A stretch of 64,000 nt of DNA from CAZPDM01 sp964585305 (GCA_964585305.1 CAZPDM010000002.1:1-64000); one strand, 5' to 3'; counted from the stretch's first letter, positions 25,466-35,679 are shown. Numbers and translations are program-made. The notes: generated by a model from the sequence alone, not told the origin.

Positions 25466-27205
25466 ATGCCGAAAAAATTTTCTGAGAAATTACGTGCAGG
25501 AAAATCTGTTTGCGAAAAATATTTAAAAAAGTTTCAACGGTTTATTACAGGTAGTAGAAATTGCCTTGTTAATCCTAAACAAGATCGGTTTATCTATTCC
25601 ATAGTTAAACAAGCCAGAGAGTATTTAAAGAAACATCCTGTATCTACTCAAAGTCGTATCTTATATGTTTCTGGTTATTATAATGTTAAATTCCCACGTA
25701 TTTTTGATAGTACTATTGCTACGGCACTTATGTTGCGTGGTGCTGAAATTCGCCCAGCAATTACTGGTCATTTCTATCCTAAACAAGATATTGTATTTGG
25801 CGGAATTTATACAGGAGATCGTCCTAGACAAGTTAAGAGATTTTATTTTTTTGAAAAAAAAGTATGGTTAGATTTATTAAAAACCAATCCTTTCTATCTT
25901 TGCAATTATCGCAAACCAGAGGATATTGAATTGTCTGAGAATCTAGCTAAACAGGTTAATTTTCAAAATTGTAAAGAATTTATGTACCAAGACTATCCTG
26001 CTGGATACCAGGCTATGCTTGCGACAATCAATTTAAACAATCTTCCTCAAAAATTCCCTGAACAGCCGGAATATTTGGAACAGCTTCAAATTCATGTTGC
26101 GAACATTATACAACTCTATCTTGCATATAACCGTATTTTACTTGAATATAAACCTACTGCTATGATTTCAGATTTTCCATTTTATTATAAATGGGGACTT
26201 GTCATTCATCTTTGCAAAAAACATGGTATTCCCGCATATTCTATAGGCACATCAGAACGAAAAAATGCGTTCTTTTGTTCGAGTAATTCCAGCGCAGTTT
26301 TAGATAGCTCTCCAGCTTGGCCAACTTTTTCCCAGCAGACTATATCTGAAGAAACAATGAAACTCTTAGAAGAAGGTTTTGCTAAACGTGCGCAAGGAAA
26401 AGCTTCTCATTTTTCTCCCTATCCCCAAGCATTTCGGCAAACGCCGGATTATCTTGAATTTGAGAAAAAAATAGACAAAAAACGTCCGATAGTATTTTTC
26501 CCAATCAATGTTGCTTATGACATTGCTGCATTTCAAAATTCTACTGTTTTTAGTGGTTTGATAGATATGTTGCAGCAAGTAACTGCATATTTTAATCAAC
26601 ATCCTGAGTATCAATTGATATTAAAAGCCCATCCTGCTGAAAAATTCTTCTATAGTTTTAAAGACCAGAGATATTCTCAATATTGTACACGATCTATTTT
26701 AAGCCAATATAAACTTAATGATAATATCATTTTTTTAGATTATAATACAGAAATATCTACACATGATATAATTCCTATTGCTAATTTAGCTATAGCATTT
26801 TCTTCTTCTGCTACAATGGAAATGACATGGCATGGAAAGCCCGTTATTACTGTAGCGAAAGCTCATTATAGTAATAAAGGTTTGGCGTATGAGCCAAATA
26901 GTGTTGAAGAATTTTTTGCTATTCTTAATAAGGTATTGAGTGAAGGAGAATCTTCTGAAACAATCCAAAAGAGGATAGAATGTGCTAAAAAATATTATTT
27001 GTTATATTATTACCATTCACAAATAGATTTTGGATTATTTCAAGGAAGTAATTTTGAAGGGTTAGTAGAAGAAAAATATACTTTTCAAAAACTTGAAGAT
27101 TTACTTCCAGGGGCAAATAAGGCATTAGATTATTTTTGTGATTCAGTCATCCAACAGTTGCCTATTCATGGAGATAATCGTTGGCCGCCAGCAACTTTTA
27201 GATAA
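25466..27205 (+). CDS. Capsule-polysaccharide-type glycan transferase (KpsS/KpsC-like)
   Basis: 579 aa from the ATG at 25466 (AGGA at a spacing of 6; 25460 would have none). The N-terminal half is not recognised. The C-terminal half has a GT-B-like pattern: LILKAHPAEKF, then IIFLDYN, AIAFSSSATMEMTWHGKPVI and GLAYEPNSVEEF, as in capsule synthesis proteins KpsC/KpsS and related transferases. It is probably cytoplasmic. The Wzt-like ATPase gene 47 bases downstream supports a role in exporting or lipid-linking a surface polysaccharide. The sugar is unknown. Confidence 0.7.
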   Translation: MPKKFSEKLRAGKSVCEKYLKKFQRFITGSRNCLVNPKQDRFIYSIVKQAREYLKKHPVSTQSRILYVSGYYNVKFPRIFDSTIATALMLRGAEIRPAITGHFYPKQDIVFGGIYTGDRPRQVKRFYFFEKKVWLDLLKTNPFYLCNYRKPEDIELSENLAKQVNFQNCKEFMYQDYPAGYQAMLATINLNNLPQKFPEQPEYLEQLQIHVANIIQLYLAYNRILLEYKPTAMISDFPFYYKWGLVIHLCKKHGIPAYSIGTSERKNAFFCSSNSSAVLDSSPAWPTFSQQTISEETMKLLEEGFAKRAQGKASHFSPYPQAFRQTPDYLEFEKKIDKKRPIVFFPINVAYDIAAFQNSTVFSGLIDMLQQVTAYFNQHPEYQLILKAHPAEKFFYSFKDQRYSQYCTRSILSQYKLNDNIIFLDYNTEISTHDIIPIANLAIAFSSSATMEMTWHGKPVITVAKAHYSNKGLAYEPNSVEEFFAILNKVLSEGESSETIQKRIECAKKYYLLYYYHSQIDFGLFQGSNFEGLVEEKYTFQKLEDLLPGANKALDYFCDSVIQQLPIHGDNRWPPATFR

Positions 27206-27252
27206 AGATAAATCCATTTATTGACTTTTGGGGTCAAGAAGAAGAAAATATT

Positions 27253-28497
27253 ATGTCATTTGCCATTCAAATAGAAAATCTTAGCAAAAAATTTCTTATT
27301 CCTCAAAAAGGAACTGCTCGTTATCAAACTCTAAGAGAGAGCATATTTGAAATATTTACTCGTAAAAAAAATGTTTCTCTTAAAGAATTTTGGGCATTAC
27401 AAGATATTAGCCTTGATATTGAACAGGGCGAAAAAATTGGTATTATAGGAAAAAATGGGGCTGGAAAGTCAACTTTACTAAAAATTTTAAGCCGTATTAT
27501 TGATCCCACTCAAGGAAAAATAAAGATTAAAGGACGCGTAACTTCTCTTTTAGAAGTAGGAACTGGATTTCATCCGGAATTAACAGGGCGTGAGAATATT
27601 TTTCTTAATGGGGCGATCTTGGGAATGAGTAAAATTGAGATTCAGAAAAAATTCGACGATATTGTTGCTTTTGCAGAGATTTCTGAATTCTTAGATACTC
27701 CTGTGAAACGCTATTCTTCTGGCATGTATGTTCGTTTAGCTTTTGCAGTTGCTGCTCATCTTGATTGTGAGATTTTAATTGTAGATGAAGTTTTAGCTGT
27801 TGGAGATCAAGAATTTCAAAAAAAATGTCTTGGCAAAATGTCCGATTTGAGTCAGCAACAAGGACGAACATTGTTATTTGTAAGCCATAATATTGCAGCA
27901 ATTAAAGCTCTTTGTAGCAAATGTCTATATATTAAGCAGGGAAAAATGCAATTTCTAGGGCAGCCAGAAGAAGCCATTATTCGATATTCAAATGAAAATA
28001 TTATTTCAGAAAAAGTTTCTTTAGAAAATCTTCCGCGTGATCCCAGATTACCACAATGGGCTAAATTTGTTGATATTACTGTTATTTCAGATGGCGTAAC
28101 AAATCCTCAAACGATTCATCCCAAACATCCTGTAACAGTACAATTAAAAATTTATTCAGAACGAGATGTTCCAGAAAAAATTAGTCTTGGTCTTCGAGTT
28201 CAAGATTCAGTGCAATGCTTACTTTGGTGTCATTCTCTCTATGAAAAGAAATCGTTCTCTCTAAAAAAAGGGATAAATACCATAGAATGTAATTTTTCCT
28301 ATCTTCATTTAACAGGTGGAAATTACTATCTCAAGTGTTGGATTTATTTTGCCATAGAAAATACTATAATTGATTATTTAGAAGATGTTTATCATTTTTC
28401 TACATATAATCTTGATCCTTTTGAAACAGGAATTTCATTGACTCAACAACAGCATTGCATTTATAACGTTCCTTATTCTTGGAATAAAGTTGACTAA
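27253..28497 (+). CDS. Polysaccharide ABC exporter ATP-binding protein, Wzt/RfbE-like
   Basis: 414 aa. Walker A GKNGAGKST is near residue 76, then VTSLLEVGTGFHPELTGREN, which is diagnostic for O-antigen and teichoic acid exporters. The signature YSSGMYVRLAFA and Walker B ILIVDEVLAVGD follow. Residues about 250-400 form the extra C-terminal domain that in Wzt binds the glycan terminus. The membrane partner (Wzm) is not adjacent, so it must be encoded elsewhere. It follows the glycan transferase gene and probably shares its transcript. Confidence 0.93.
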   Translation: MSFAIQIENLSKKFLIPQKGTARYQTLRESIFEIFTRKKNVSLKEFWALQDISLDIEQGEKIGIIGKNGAGKSTLLKILSRIIDPTQGKIKIKGRVTSLLEVGTGFHPELTGRENIFLNGAILGMSKIEIQKKFDDIVAFAEISEFLDTPVKRYSSGMYVRLAFAVAAHLDCEILIVDEVLAVGDQEFQKKCLGKMSDLSQQQGRTLLFVSHNIAAIKALCSKCLYIKQGKMQFLGQPEEAIIRYSNENIISEKVSLENLPRDPRLPQWAKFVDITVISDGVTNPQTIHPKHPVTVQLKIYSERDVPEKISLGLRVQDSVQCLLWCHSLYEKKSFSLKKGINTIECNFSYLHLTGGNYYLKCWIYFAIENTIIDYLEDVYHFSTYNLDPFETGISLTQQQHCIYNVPYSWNKVD

Positions 28498-28531
28498 TGA
28501 TTATTTTTCTATCTTATTGGGCAAAAAAAAT

Positions 28532-28559
28532 TGTGGGTTTGTATATACAAGCCCACAAA
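28532..28559. terminator. Bidirectional terminator
   Basis: A 12-bp stem TTGTGGGTTTGT/ACAAGCCCACAA with one G-U pair, flanked by A-runs and T-runs, between convergent genes. Confidence 0.75.
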
Positions 28560-28571
28560 GTATTGTTTTTT

Positions 28572-29078
28572 TTAGCCTTCCAGATCAAATTCTCGAACAT
28601 GCAACCAAAATCCCATACCATTTAAGCTGTCCATTTCAGCAAGTACAATTGCCCGATGATTTTCTTCAATTTTGAGGAAATTGCTAAACATAATTTGGGC
28701 ATCTTCTTTTAACTCTGCTGACATTTGTTTATAAAAATTACTTGTAGCCGTTTCTAACTCTAAAGCCTGTTGTAAGAGAGTTATTTCAAGATGTTTTTGT
28801 TCTTTCCCAAAATCTGTAGGAAGTTTTTCAATTTCTTTGTCAATTTCCTTGGTCGATGGGATAAGAGTTTGAAGTTTTTCAATATTTATTTTTTTATCTT
28901 TTTTCCATTCTACCAATCGTACTTCTAAATAATCTATATGAATTTGTTCTTCCTTTGCTAAAACGCGGAATACTTTGCGCCCAGCATCGCTTTTAGCATC
29001 TTTCATCGCTTTGATATAAAGATCTCGAATTCTTTCTTCATATTGAAGTGCGGTTTGAATAGCTTGTTCAATTTCCAT
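28572..29078 (-). CDS. Ferritin-like/rubrerythrin-type diiron protein
   Basis: 168 aa, almost all helical. Diiron ligands are in place: Glu in ALQYEERI, Glu and His in LAKEEQIHIDYLE, Glu in LELETATSNFY and EENH near residue 140. The C-terminal rubredoxin domain of classical rubrerythrins is missing. Such proteins store iron or reduce peroxide. The end GMGFWLHVREFDLEG resembles small ferritin-family proteins of anaerobic bacteria. Transcribed alone, convergent with the Wzt-like gene. Confidence 0.85.
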   Translation of the reverse strand: MEIEQAIQTALQYEERIRDLYIKAMKDAKSDAGRKVFRVLAKEEQIHIDYLEVRLVEWKKDKKINIEKLQTLIPSTKEIDKEIEKLPTDFGKEQKHLEITLLQQALELETATSNFYKQMSAELKEDAQIMFSNFLKIEENHRAIVLAEMDSLNGMGFWLHVREFDLEG

Positions 29079-29114
29079 TTTTTCCCTTTCTAATTAACTC
29101 TAATTAGATTCTAA

Positions 29115-29200
29115 CCATGTATATATGTGCATGAACAGTTTACTTCGTTAAAGTTAGTATTGAGAACGGAATGTATAAAATTCTTGATAACTTACTTATA
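29115..29200. repeat. Dispersed non-coding repeat, copy 2
   Basis: Aligns with 14930-15031 through the blocks GTTTACTT, AAAGTTAGTA, TGAGA, GAATGTATA, AATTCTT and ACTTACTTA in the same order. The opening hairpin is weaker here (CCATGTATATATGTGCATG). It lies in the divergent gap between the ferritin-like gene and the FHA-kinase, in which I see nothing else clear. Confidence 0.5.
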
Positions 29201-29337
29201 ATAGATTTTTTTCTATTTTAATAAAAAAAGATTCAAGATGCAACGGAATTTTATAAAAACTTGCTTGCAATTATGAATATTTTTTGTTAGCTTATTGAAA
29301 CATTATCATAACAGCAGCATATAGGAATGATAGAATT

Positions 29338-30558
29338 ATGGAAGCGCGTTTGCAAATTTTTCGAGATAAAAATCAAATTGGCGAGTATATTATTGACTCG
29401 GACCAACCAATTATTATTGGCCGTCACCCTGATAGCACATTATATTTTAATGATACAAAAATGTCAGGACGCCATTGCATCTTGGAAAAACGCGATAACT
29501 ATTTTTATGTGGTGGATCAAAATAGCACCAATGGAACATTTGTAAATGGAAGTAGAATTCGCGTAAGACGGCTATATCATAACGATGTTGTTCGCTGTGG
29601 TCTAACAGAAATTAAATTTGAATGGACTTCTAGCGAACCTGATGAAATTGCAGTTCAAGAGCCTGCAGAAACTAAAGATCAGATTGAAGATCAAATTGAG
29701 CTTGAAGATGATAACATTCATAGGATAGGCGATTATATCATCTTACAGAAAATAGGACAAGGCGGGATTGGCGAAGTTTTTAAAGCAGAACATGTGACTT
29801 CTCCAGGTATTCAAATTGCTATTAAAATTTTAACACCTGCTGCTCAACAAAATAAAATTCTTGTTGAAAGATTTGTACGTGAAGCCCGTGCATGTATTGC
29901 TTTAGATCATCCTCGGCTAATTAAAGTTTTTGAAGTAGATGTTTTTCGTAGTCGTCCCTATTTTGTTATGGAATATGTGCAAGGTCAACCTCTTGATAAA
30001 TATCTGAAAAAAAATGGAGCATTATCTCCATTAAATTCTTTAAAAATTGCTGGTCATATTGTTCATGCACTTGCGTATGTCCATTCATATAATATTATCC
30101 ATCGTGATTTAAAACCAGCAAATATTATTATAGAAGATCAAGGACATAATGTTAAACTTATTGATCTTGGACTTGCAAAGATGTTGGATCAAACACAATT
30201 AACTCTTAATAATCATATTGTAGGAACTCCAAGATATATGGCTCCGGAACAGATGAAATCTCCCGAATCTATTGATAGTCGAGTAGATATTTATTCTTTA
30301 GGCGCGACATTATATCACATGGTAACAGGTATTGCTCCGTATGCTGAAATTATTAGTAGCGATCGTGGAGCTTTGTTGAGATATATGTACAATAACCCTC
30401 CTGTACCTGTGCAAGAATTAGTAGATGCACCAAAAGAAATTGCAGACATTGTTCATAAAGCTATGGCAAAACAACGAAATGAAAGATTTTCAAGTGCGAA
30501 AGAAATGTATTCTGCCATATATTCTTTAATAAAAAAAATATCTCAACAAAAGCAATAG
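29338..30558 (+). CDS. FHA-domain Ser/Thr protein kinase
   Basis: 406 aa. An FHA domain (about residues 20-100) has IIIGRHPDS, SGRHC and NSTNGTFVNG. The kinase domain (about 130-400) has IGQGGIGEVF, AIKIL, IIHRDLKPANI, LIDLGLAK (a DLG variant of DFG) and GTPRYMAPEQ. No membrane segment, so it is soluble. FHA-kinase fusions can bind their own or partner phosphothreonines. The gene is followed by yggS and a second, larger FHA-kinase gene on the same strand. Confidence 0.95.
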   Translation: MEARLQIFRDKNQIGEYIIDSDQPIIIGRHPDSTLYFNDTKMSGRHCILEKRDNYFYVVDQNSTNGTFVNGSRIRVRRLYHNDVVRCGLTEIKFEWTSSEPDEIAVQEPAETKDQIEDQIELEDDNIHRIGDYIILQKIGQGGIGEVFKAEHVTSPGIQIAIKILTPAAQQNKILVERFVREARACIALDHPRLIKVFEVDVFRSRPYFVMEYVQGQPLDKYLKKNGALSPLNSLKIAGHIVHALAYVHSYNIIHRDLKPANIIIEDQGHNVKLIDLGLAKMLDQTQLTLNNHIVGTPRYMAPEQMKSPESIDSRVDIYSLGATLYHMVTGIAPYAEIISSDRGALLRYMYNNPPVPVQELVDAPKEIADIVHKAMAKQRNERFSSAKEMYSAIYSLIKKISQQKQ

Positions 30559-30594
30559 ATTTTATGAAGATATTTGTAGAAAGGCAAGTTAGTT

Positions 30595-31305
30595 ATGATT
30601 GAAGATAAAACACTTATTAAATTGCGTGAAAATCTTGCCGAAATTCAAAGTCGTATTGCAGAAGCCGCTTTTCGTTCTGGTCGAAAAGCGGAAGAAATAA
30701 CATTCGTTGCTGTGACTAAAACTGTAGATGCAAAGATGATTGAACTTTTGGCGAATTTGGGTATCCAGCATTTGGGAGAGAATCGTGTTCAGGATGCAAT
30801 GATAAAGTCCCAAGTTCTTTCTAAGCTTTCTTTAAATTGGCATTTGATTGGCCATTTACAAAAAAACAAAGTAAAAAATTGCTTAAAAATTTTTCATTGG
30901 ATTCATTCTGTAGATAGTTCTGAGTTAGCACGAGAAATTTCCCAAAAGGCCACATCTAAAATTCCAATCTTATTAGAAGTAAATATTAGCGGTGAAATTA
31001 GTAAACAAGGTTTTTCTGCTGTTGCATTAGAACAAGAGTTAGAGCAGATTCTTCAATTTCCTAACATCTGTGTTCAAGGATTGATGACAATGGCTCCCTT
31101 AAATGCTACTAAAGATATTTGCCGTAAATGCTTTTCTGGATTAAGAGAACTTGGCCAAAAGTTCAATCGTCAATATCATGGCAGCCTTCAATTGCAACAT
31201 CTTTCTATGGGCATGTCTCAAGATTATGAAGTCGCTATCGAAGAAGGTGCTACAATGGTACGTATAGGTTCAGCTATCTTCCATGGACTCGAATCTGCCC
31301 AATAG
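30595..31305 (+). CDS. yggS: YggS family pyridoxal-phosphate homeostasis protein
   Basis: 236 aa, normal length. Motifs: VAVTKTVD (the PLP lysine), LGENRVQD, WHLIGHLQKNKVK, IHSVDSSELA, LLEVNISGE, GLMTMAP, LSMGMSQDYEVAIEEGATMVRIGSAIFG-like end. The family holds PLP and balances B6 vitamers and amino acids. It sits between two kinase genes, 36 bases after the first and 17 bases before the second, so it is probably in one transcript. Confidence 0.95.
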   Translation: MIEDKTLIKLRENLAEIQSRIAEAAFRSGRKAEEITFVAVTKTVDAKMIELLANLGIQHLGENRVQDAMIKSQVLSKLSLNWHLIGHLQKNKVKNCLKIFHWIHSVDSSELAREISQKATSKIPILLEVNISGEISKQGFSAVALEQELEQILQFPNICVQGLMTMAPLNATKDICRKCFSGLRELGQKFNRQYHGSLQLQHLSMGMSQDYEVAIEEGATMVRIGSAIFHGLESAQ

Positions 31306-31322
31306 CAAGGAAAGGAAGCCTA

Positions 31323-34136
31323 ATGCCAATCTTGACAATAGAAAAAGGCCCAGACAAAGGCCGTAGTTTGAAATTCCAAAACTCTATTACAATTGGACGC
31401 GATACAGGATGTGAAATTAAAATTGTAGATACTGCAGTATCGCGGAAACATTGTAAGATTTATTATGATACTCAATATTTTCTTGAGGATTTAGACAGCT
31501 TAAATGGAACTCAGCTAAATGGCCAATTTATTACTGCTCCAACTATTTTAAAAGATAATGATCAAATTAATATTGGAGAAACAGGGTTACTTTGGCAAGA
31601 AAAAGAACAAACTGATGCTTTGATAAATAAGGTCATTGCTGGATATAAGGTTACACAGCGATTGGGAAAAGGCGGCATGGGAACTGTTTATTTAGCACGT
31701 CAACTTTCTTTGGATCGTGATGTGGCATTAAAAATTCTAGATCCTAAAGTTGCCCAAGACCATACTTTTATTCAAAGATTTATCTATGAAGCCCGATCGT
31801 GTGCAACATTAAATCATCCCAATATCATACAAGTTTATGATGTAGGGGAAGATCAAGGATATTTTTATTTTTCTATGGAATATGCTAAGGGTGGAAGCCT
31901 ACAAAGCCTTATTGCAGGAGGGAAAAGTCTTCCTTGGCAAGAGGCTTTATCATTTATGTATGACACCGCCTTAGGTTTGGAATATGCAGAAAAAAAGAAA
32001 ATTGTTCATCGTGATATTAAACCAGATAACTTAATGTTAACGGAAGAAAAGCACATAAAAATTGTTGACTTGGGTTTAGCACGAAGGTTTGATGAATCGC
32101 CTGCTATTCCAGAAAATAGTGTTTATGGTACTCCCTTGTATGTTTCCCCAGAGCAAGCAAAAGGATTAGCCGTTGATTTTCGTGCAGATATTTATTCCTT
32201 TGGGGCATCATTCTATCGTATTTTATCTGGCCATGCACCTTTTCAAGGCAAGAGTGTTCCTTTAATTATTGCACAACATATTAAAGATCCTCCTGTACCA
32301 CTTAAAAATATTCTTCCTGATATTCCCATTCAACTATCAGATATGATTGATAAGATGATGCAAAAAAAGCCAGAGGATCGCTATGCAAGCAATTCTTTAG
32401 TGTTACAGGAAATTAGAAAATTACAAGAATTACTCAATCGGACAAATACATTGATTCCTACAAGGGCCAGAAGAAATCCAAATCGTAGTACTATGTCTGT
32501 AAATCGAAAAGAATTGAAACGGCGCAAAGAGAATCAAAATCAACTTTGGACAATTATGGCTTCAGTCATCGCATTTGCTTTAATTGTTCTAATCATTTCG
32601 ATTTTTGCCTCATCTTCTACACCTCCTGTTGAAACATTGCTAGACACTCAGATACAGGAAAGTTATCAAAGTTTATATTCTGATTATCAAATCCAAGGTG
32701 ACACAGAATCTATGGCCTCTGCATGGGAAAAATTTTATCAAAAAAACAAAGATAATTCTTTTGGAAAAAAAGCTTATGAGCATTTGAAACAAATTCAGCA
32801 GAATCTTTCTCTTAAACGCGAGCAAAATGCTCAGAATTTATATCAGAATGCTCAAAAATATGAAAAAGAATATCCTGAAAATTTGTCAGAAATTATAGAA
32901 AAATATCAGGATATTGTGGATCGTTTTTCTCAAACTTCAACTGCTCGTTTAGCAAAAAATGATATAGATCGTATTCAAAATTTAGTTAGTGAACATAAAC
33001 AAAAACTCTTGCAAGATTTCCGTCAAATAATGGAGAAATTTGGAATTGCTATAGAACAGGAAAATTTTGCTAAGGCTGCAAATATACTCAATACATTTCA
33101 AAAAGAATGTCAAAATGATGTAGATATACTTCAACAAATTTCAATTAGAAAACAAACTTTAATCCAGAAAAAAATTCCGGAATTTGTTGAAAAAACAGTA
33201 GCAGAAATAAAAGAAAGTATTCAAGAAAAAAATTTGGAACAAACAAAATTGCTTGTAAAAAAACTGGAAATAAATCGCGAATTTCCTATCGTTGAAAATA
33301 AATTAAAAGAATTTGAAAAGTATTTAAGCATCAAACCAAATAATCAAAATCCAGAGAATTCTACACCTGTAAAAATTGTTAATGACACTAGCAAAAGTCT
33401 ATTCATAATTCCTGATAAGATTAAGAAAATGATAGAAGAATTTCAATTTCTAGCAGCAATACAGGAACTGAAGTCTAGCACAATAGAAAATAAAAAAACT
33501 TTGCTTGATGATATGATTTATTTAGAAAAGTTTTTTAAAAAAATCAATGAGCGTCTCAAAAAAAATAATTTAGCAATGGAAAATTCTACTTGGATTGAGA
33601 TTCTTCCTCATTTAGGAAATATCGAGCCATATTCTATATCACTTTATGGAATAGAAAACAGCAAAATTTCAGTTAAGGCTACAGTATCTGAGGGAGCTAT
33701 CATTTCAAAAAATATTTTTCTGAAAAATTTTTCTTCGGAATGGATTTATAGCTCTATATTATTTTCTAGCCAGGAAAAAGATAAAGATAGTATCATCGCT
33801 AAGGTTTTATTTTGCTATTATTATGAACTTTATCAACATGCCTGGTATTGGAATGAGCAATTAGGTAAAATTGATGCTTTGAAGTCACAAGAATTTCAAA
33901 ATCGTTTACAAATAATAGAAGATAATGCTAAAAAAGAGTACATTGATAATATAGTTCCTTTATATCAACAGAATATGCAATATAAGGAGGATTTAAAAAA
34001 AGAGACAAAAAGTTCACCAGAGTATTTAGCCTTGAAACAAAAGTTACAACAAAATACTCAGCAACTTCAGTCGCAAGTTCAGGAATACACCAAAAAATAT
34101 CAAAATACTCGTTTTTATAATCAAATTCGAGATTAG
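31323..34136 (+). CDS. FHA-domain Ser/Thr kinase with TM segment and long coiled-coil ectodomain
   Basis: 937 aa. FHA about 1-95 (ITIGRDTG, SRKHC, SLNGTQLNG). Kinase about 105-370 with LGKGGMGTVYLA, VALKIL, IVHRDIKPDNL, IVDLGLARR and GTPLYVSPEQAKG. A basic juxtamembrane stretch (about 380-400) leads to one membrane span at about 405-427 (IMASVIAFALIVLIISIFA). The rest, about 500 residues, is charged and helical with TPR-like stretches (AKAANILNTFQKE, FLAAIQELKSS), presumably periplasmic. Such kinases may sense envelope state. Last gene before fmt, from which a hairpin separates it. Confidence 0.94.
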   Translation: MPILTIEKGPDKGRSLKFQNSITIGRDTGCEIKIVDTAVSRKHCKIYYDTQYFLEDLDSLNGTQLNGQFITAPTILKDNDQINIGETGLLWQEKEQTDALINKVIAGYKVTQRLGKGGMGTVYLARQLSLDRDVALKILDPKVAQDHTFIQRFIYEARSCATLNHPNIIQVYDVGEDQGYFYFSMEYAKGGSLQSLIAGGKSLPWQEALSFMYDTALGLEYAEKKKIVHRDIKPDNLMLTEEKHIKIVDLGLARRFDESPAIPENSVYGTPLYVSPEQAKGLAVDFRADIYSFGASFYRILSGHAPFQGKSVPLIIAQHIKDPPVPLKNILPDIPIQLSDMIDKMMQKKPEDRYASNSLVLQEIRKLQELLNRTNTLIPTRARRNPNRSTMSVNRKELKRRKENQNQLWTIMASVIAFALIVLIISIFASSSTPPVETLLDTQIQESYQSLYSDYQIQGDTESMASAWEKFYQKNKDNSFGKKAYEHLKQIQQNLSLKREQNAQNLYQNAQKYEKEYPENLSEIIEKYQDIVDRFSQTSTARLAKNDIDRIQNLVSEHKQKLLQDFRQIMEKFGIAIEQENFAKAANILNTFQKECQNDVDILQQISIRKQTLIQKKIPEFVEKTVAEIKESIQEKNLEQTKLLVKKLEINREFPIVENKLKEFEKYLSIKPNNQNPENSTPVKIVNDTSKSLFIIPDKIKKMIEEFQFLAAIQELKSSTIENKKTLLDDMIYLEKFFKKINERLKKNNLAMENSTWIEILPHLGNIEPYSISLYGIENSKISVKATVSEGAIISKNIFLKNFSSEWIYSSILFSSQEKDKDSIIAKVLFCYYYELYQHAWYWNEQLGKIDALKSQEFQNRLQIIEDNAKKEYIDNIVPLYQQNMQYKEDLKKETKSSPEYLALKQKLQQNTQQLQSQVQEYTKKYQNTRFYNQIRD

Positions 34137-34161
34137 AAAATTAGATGATAGTAATGATAAC

Positions 34162-34185
34162 TCCCACGCTTCTATATGCGTGGGA
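34162..34185. terminator. Hairpin after the kinase gene
   Basis: A perfect 8-bp stem TCCCACGC/GCGTGGGA with no strong T-run. It may terminate weakly or stabilise the RNA end. Confidence 0.5.
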
Positions 34186-34211
34186 ATAAAAGAATTTTGG
34201 AGGTTGTTTTT

Positions 34212-35168
34212 ATGAAGATAGTTTTTTGGGGTACGCCTGAATTAGCCGTTCCTATTTTAAATGATTTGTATAACTCTTCTCATAGTATTCTTGCTGTCGT
34301 TACCCAACCTGATCGTTATCAAGGCAAACATCATAAACAAATTGCTTTTTCTCCTGTAAAATCCTTTGCAGTAGAAAAACAAATTTCTGTTCTTCAACCT
34401 GAATCTCCTAAAGAACCAGAATTTTTTAATCAATTACAACAACTTGGTGCGGATATTATGGTAGTAGCAGCTTATGGAGAAATCATTCCTAAGAGAATTT
34501 TAGAATTGCCGCCATATAGTTTTGTCAATGTTCATTTTTCTCTTTTACCAAAATATCGAGGAGCTTCTCCTATTGTAAGTGCAATATTATCTGGCGATGC
34601 AGAAATCGGCATTAGTATTATGAAAGTTGTTTCTAAACTTGATGCTGGCCCAGTTTTTGGAGAGAAGAGAATTCCTATTTTGTCAACAGATACTAAAGGT
34701 ATTCTTGAAAAAAAACTTTCTATGATGGCTGGTTCATATTTGTTGGAAATAATGGAACAAATTTTTCATCATAATTTACAACCACAAGAACAAGATGAAT
34801 CAAAAGTTTCATTTTGCAAAACTATTGTGAAAGAAAATGGTGAGATATCTTGGCTGTCATCAGCAATACAAATCGAGCGTCAGATTCGAGCCATGAATCC
34901 CTGGCCAATGTGTTATAGCACATTGTTTACAAAAGGTAAAGGAATTTATCTTATTGTTCATAAAGCTGAAGTAGTTGAAATGGTTTCTACAGAACAGCCT
35001 GGAAAGATTATCAATGTGAATGATACTGGTATTGATGTAGCAACAGGGCAAGGAGTTCTGCGTATTTTACAATTACAACGTTCAGGTAAAAATCCTTTGT
35101 TTGTAAAAGAATTTTTACGAGGTACTCCAGTTCAAATTGGAGATTTTTTTGAACCTGGGAAATGTTAA
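34212..35168 (+). CDS. fmt: Methionyl-tRNA formyltransferase
   Basis: 318 aa from the ATG at 34212 (GGAGG upstream). MKIVFWGTPELAVPIL, VVTQPDR, then the active-site region NVHFSLLPKYRGASPI. The usual His-Ala-Ser-Leu-Leu-Pro reads His-Phe-Ser-Leu-Leu-Pro, and the catalytic Asp lies in KLDAGPV. A C-terminal tRNA-binding domain follows from about residue 205. It formylates initiator Met-tRNA. The HIT gene begins 11 bases after its stop, so the two are one operon. Confidence 0.96.
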   Translation: MKIVFWGTPELAVPILNDLYNSSHSILAVVTQPDRYQGKHHKQIAFSPVKSFAVEKQISVLQPESPKEPEFFNQLQQLGADIMVVAAYGEIIPKRILELPPYSFVNVHFSLLPKYRGASPIVSAILSGDAEIGISIMKVVSKLDAGPVFGEKRIPILSTDTKGILEKKLSMMAGSYLLEIMEQIFHHNLQPQEQDESKVSFCKTIVKENGEISWLSSAIQIERQIRAMNPWPMCYSTLFTKGKGIYLIVHKAEVVEMVSTEQPGKIINVNDTGIDVATGQGVLRILQLQRSGKNPLFVKEFLRGTPVQIGDFFEPGKC

Positions 35169-35178
35169 GGAGTCGTCT

Positions 35179-35655
35179 ATGGAACAAATCTGGGCACCCT
35201 GGCGGATGGAGCTTATTCGCCAGCCGGGTATGTCTGGATGTTTTTTTTGTCGATATATTCAAGAAAAAGAAGACAAAAAAAACTTAGTATTGGAACGCGG
35301 CAATCATTCTTTTGTAGTAATGAATCGTTATCCGTATAGTAATGGACATCTTATGGTGGTACCATATACCCACACTGGAGACATCAATAAATTAACTGCT
35401 GAAACACGGGCAGAGATGATGGAATTTTCCGCTCGATGGCAGGCAATTTTAGCTAAAGTAGTATGTGCGCAAGGTTTTAATATTGGCATGAATATTGGCA
35501 AAGTTGCTGGGGCTGGTGTGGATGACCATATTCATATACATATTGTTCCACGATGGCTTGGAGACACAAATTTTATGCCAGTATTAAGTGATACAAAGAT
35601 CATCAATCAGTCTTTAGAAGAGTTGTACGATTTACTTTCTAAAGCTAAAGATTAA
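35179..35655 (+). CDS. HIT family nucleotide hydrolase/phosphorylase
   Basis: 158 aa from the ATG at 35179 (AAGGAG upstream). Starts MEQIWAPWRM with FFCRYI, as in Ap4A-phosphorylase-like HIT proteins. The HIT triad motif is HIHIHIVPRW near residue 117, and NRYPYSNGHLMVVPYTH is the preceding strand. The Cys pair may bind zinc only in part. Likely acts on dinucleoside polyphosphates or nucleoside phosphoramidates. Cotranscribed with fmt. Confidence 0.93.
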   Translation: MEQIWAPWRMELIRQPGMSGCFFCRYIQEKEDKKNLVLERGNHSFVVMNRYPYSNGHLMVVPYTHTGDINKLTAETRAEMMEFSARWQAILAKVVCAQGFNIGMNIGKVAGAGVDDHIHIHIVPRWLGDTNFMPVLSDTKIINQSLEELYDLLSKAKD

Positions 35656-35679
35656 ATATTTTAAAAAAAAATGTCTTAA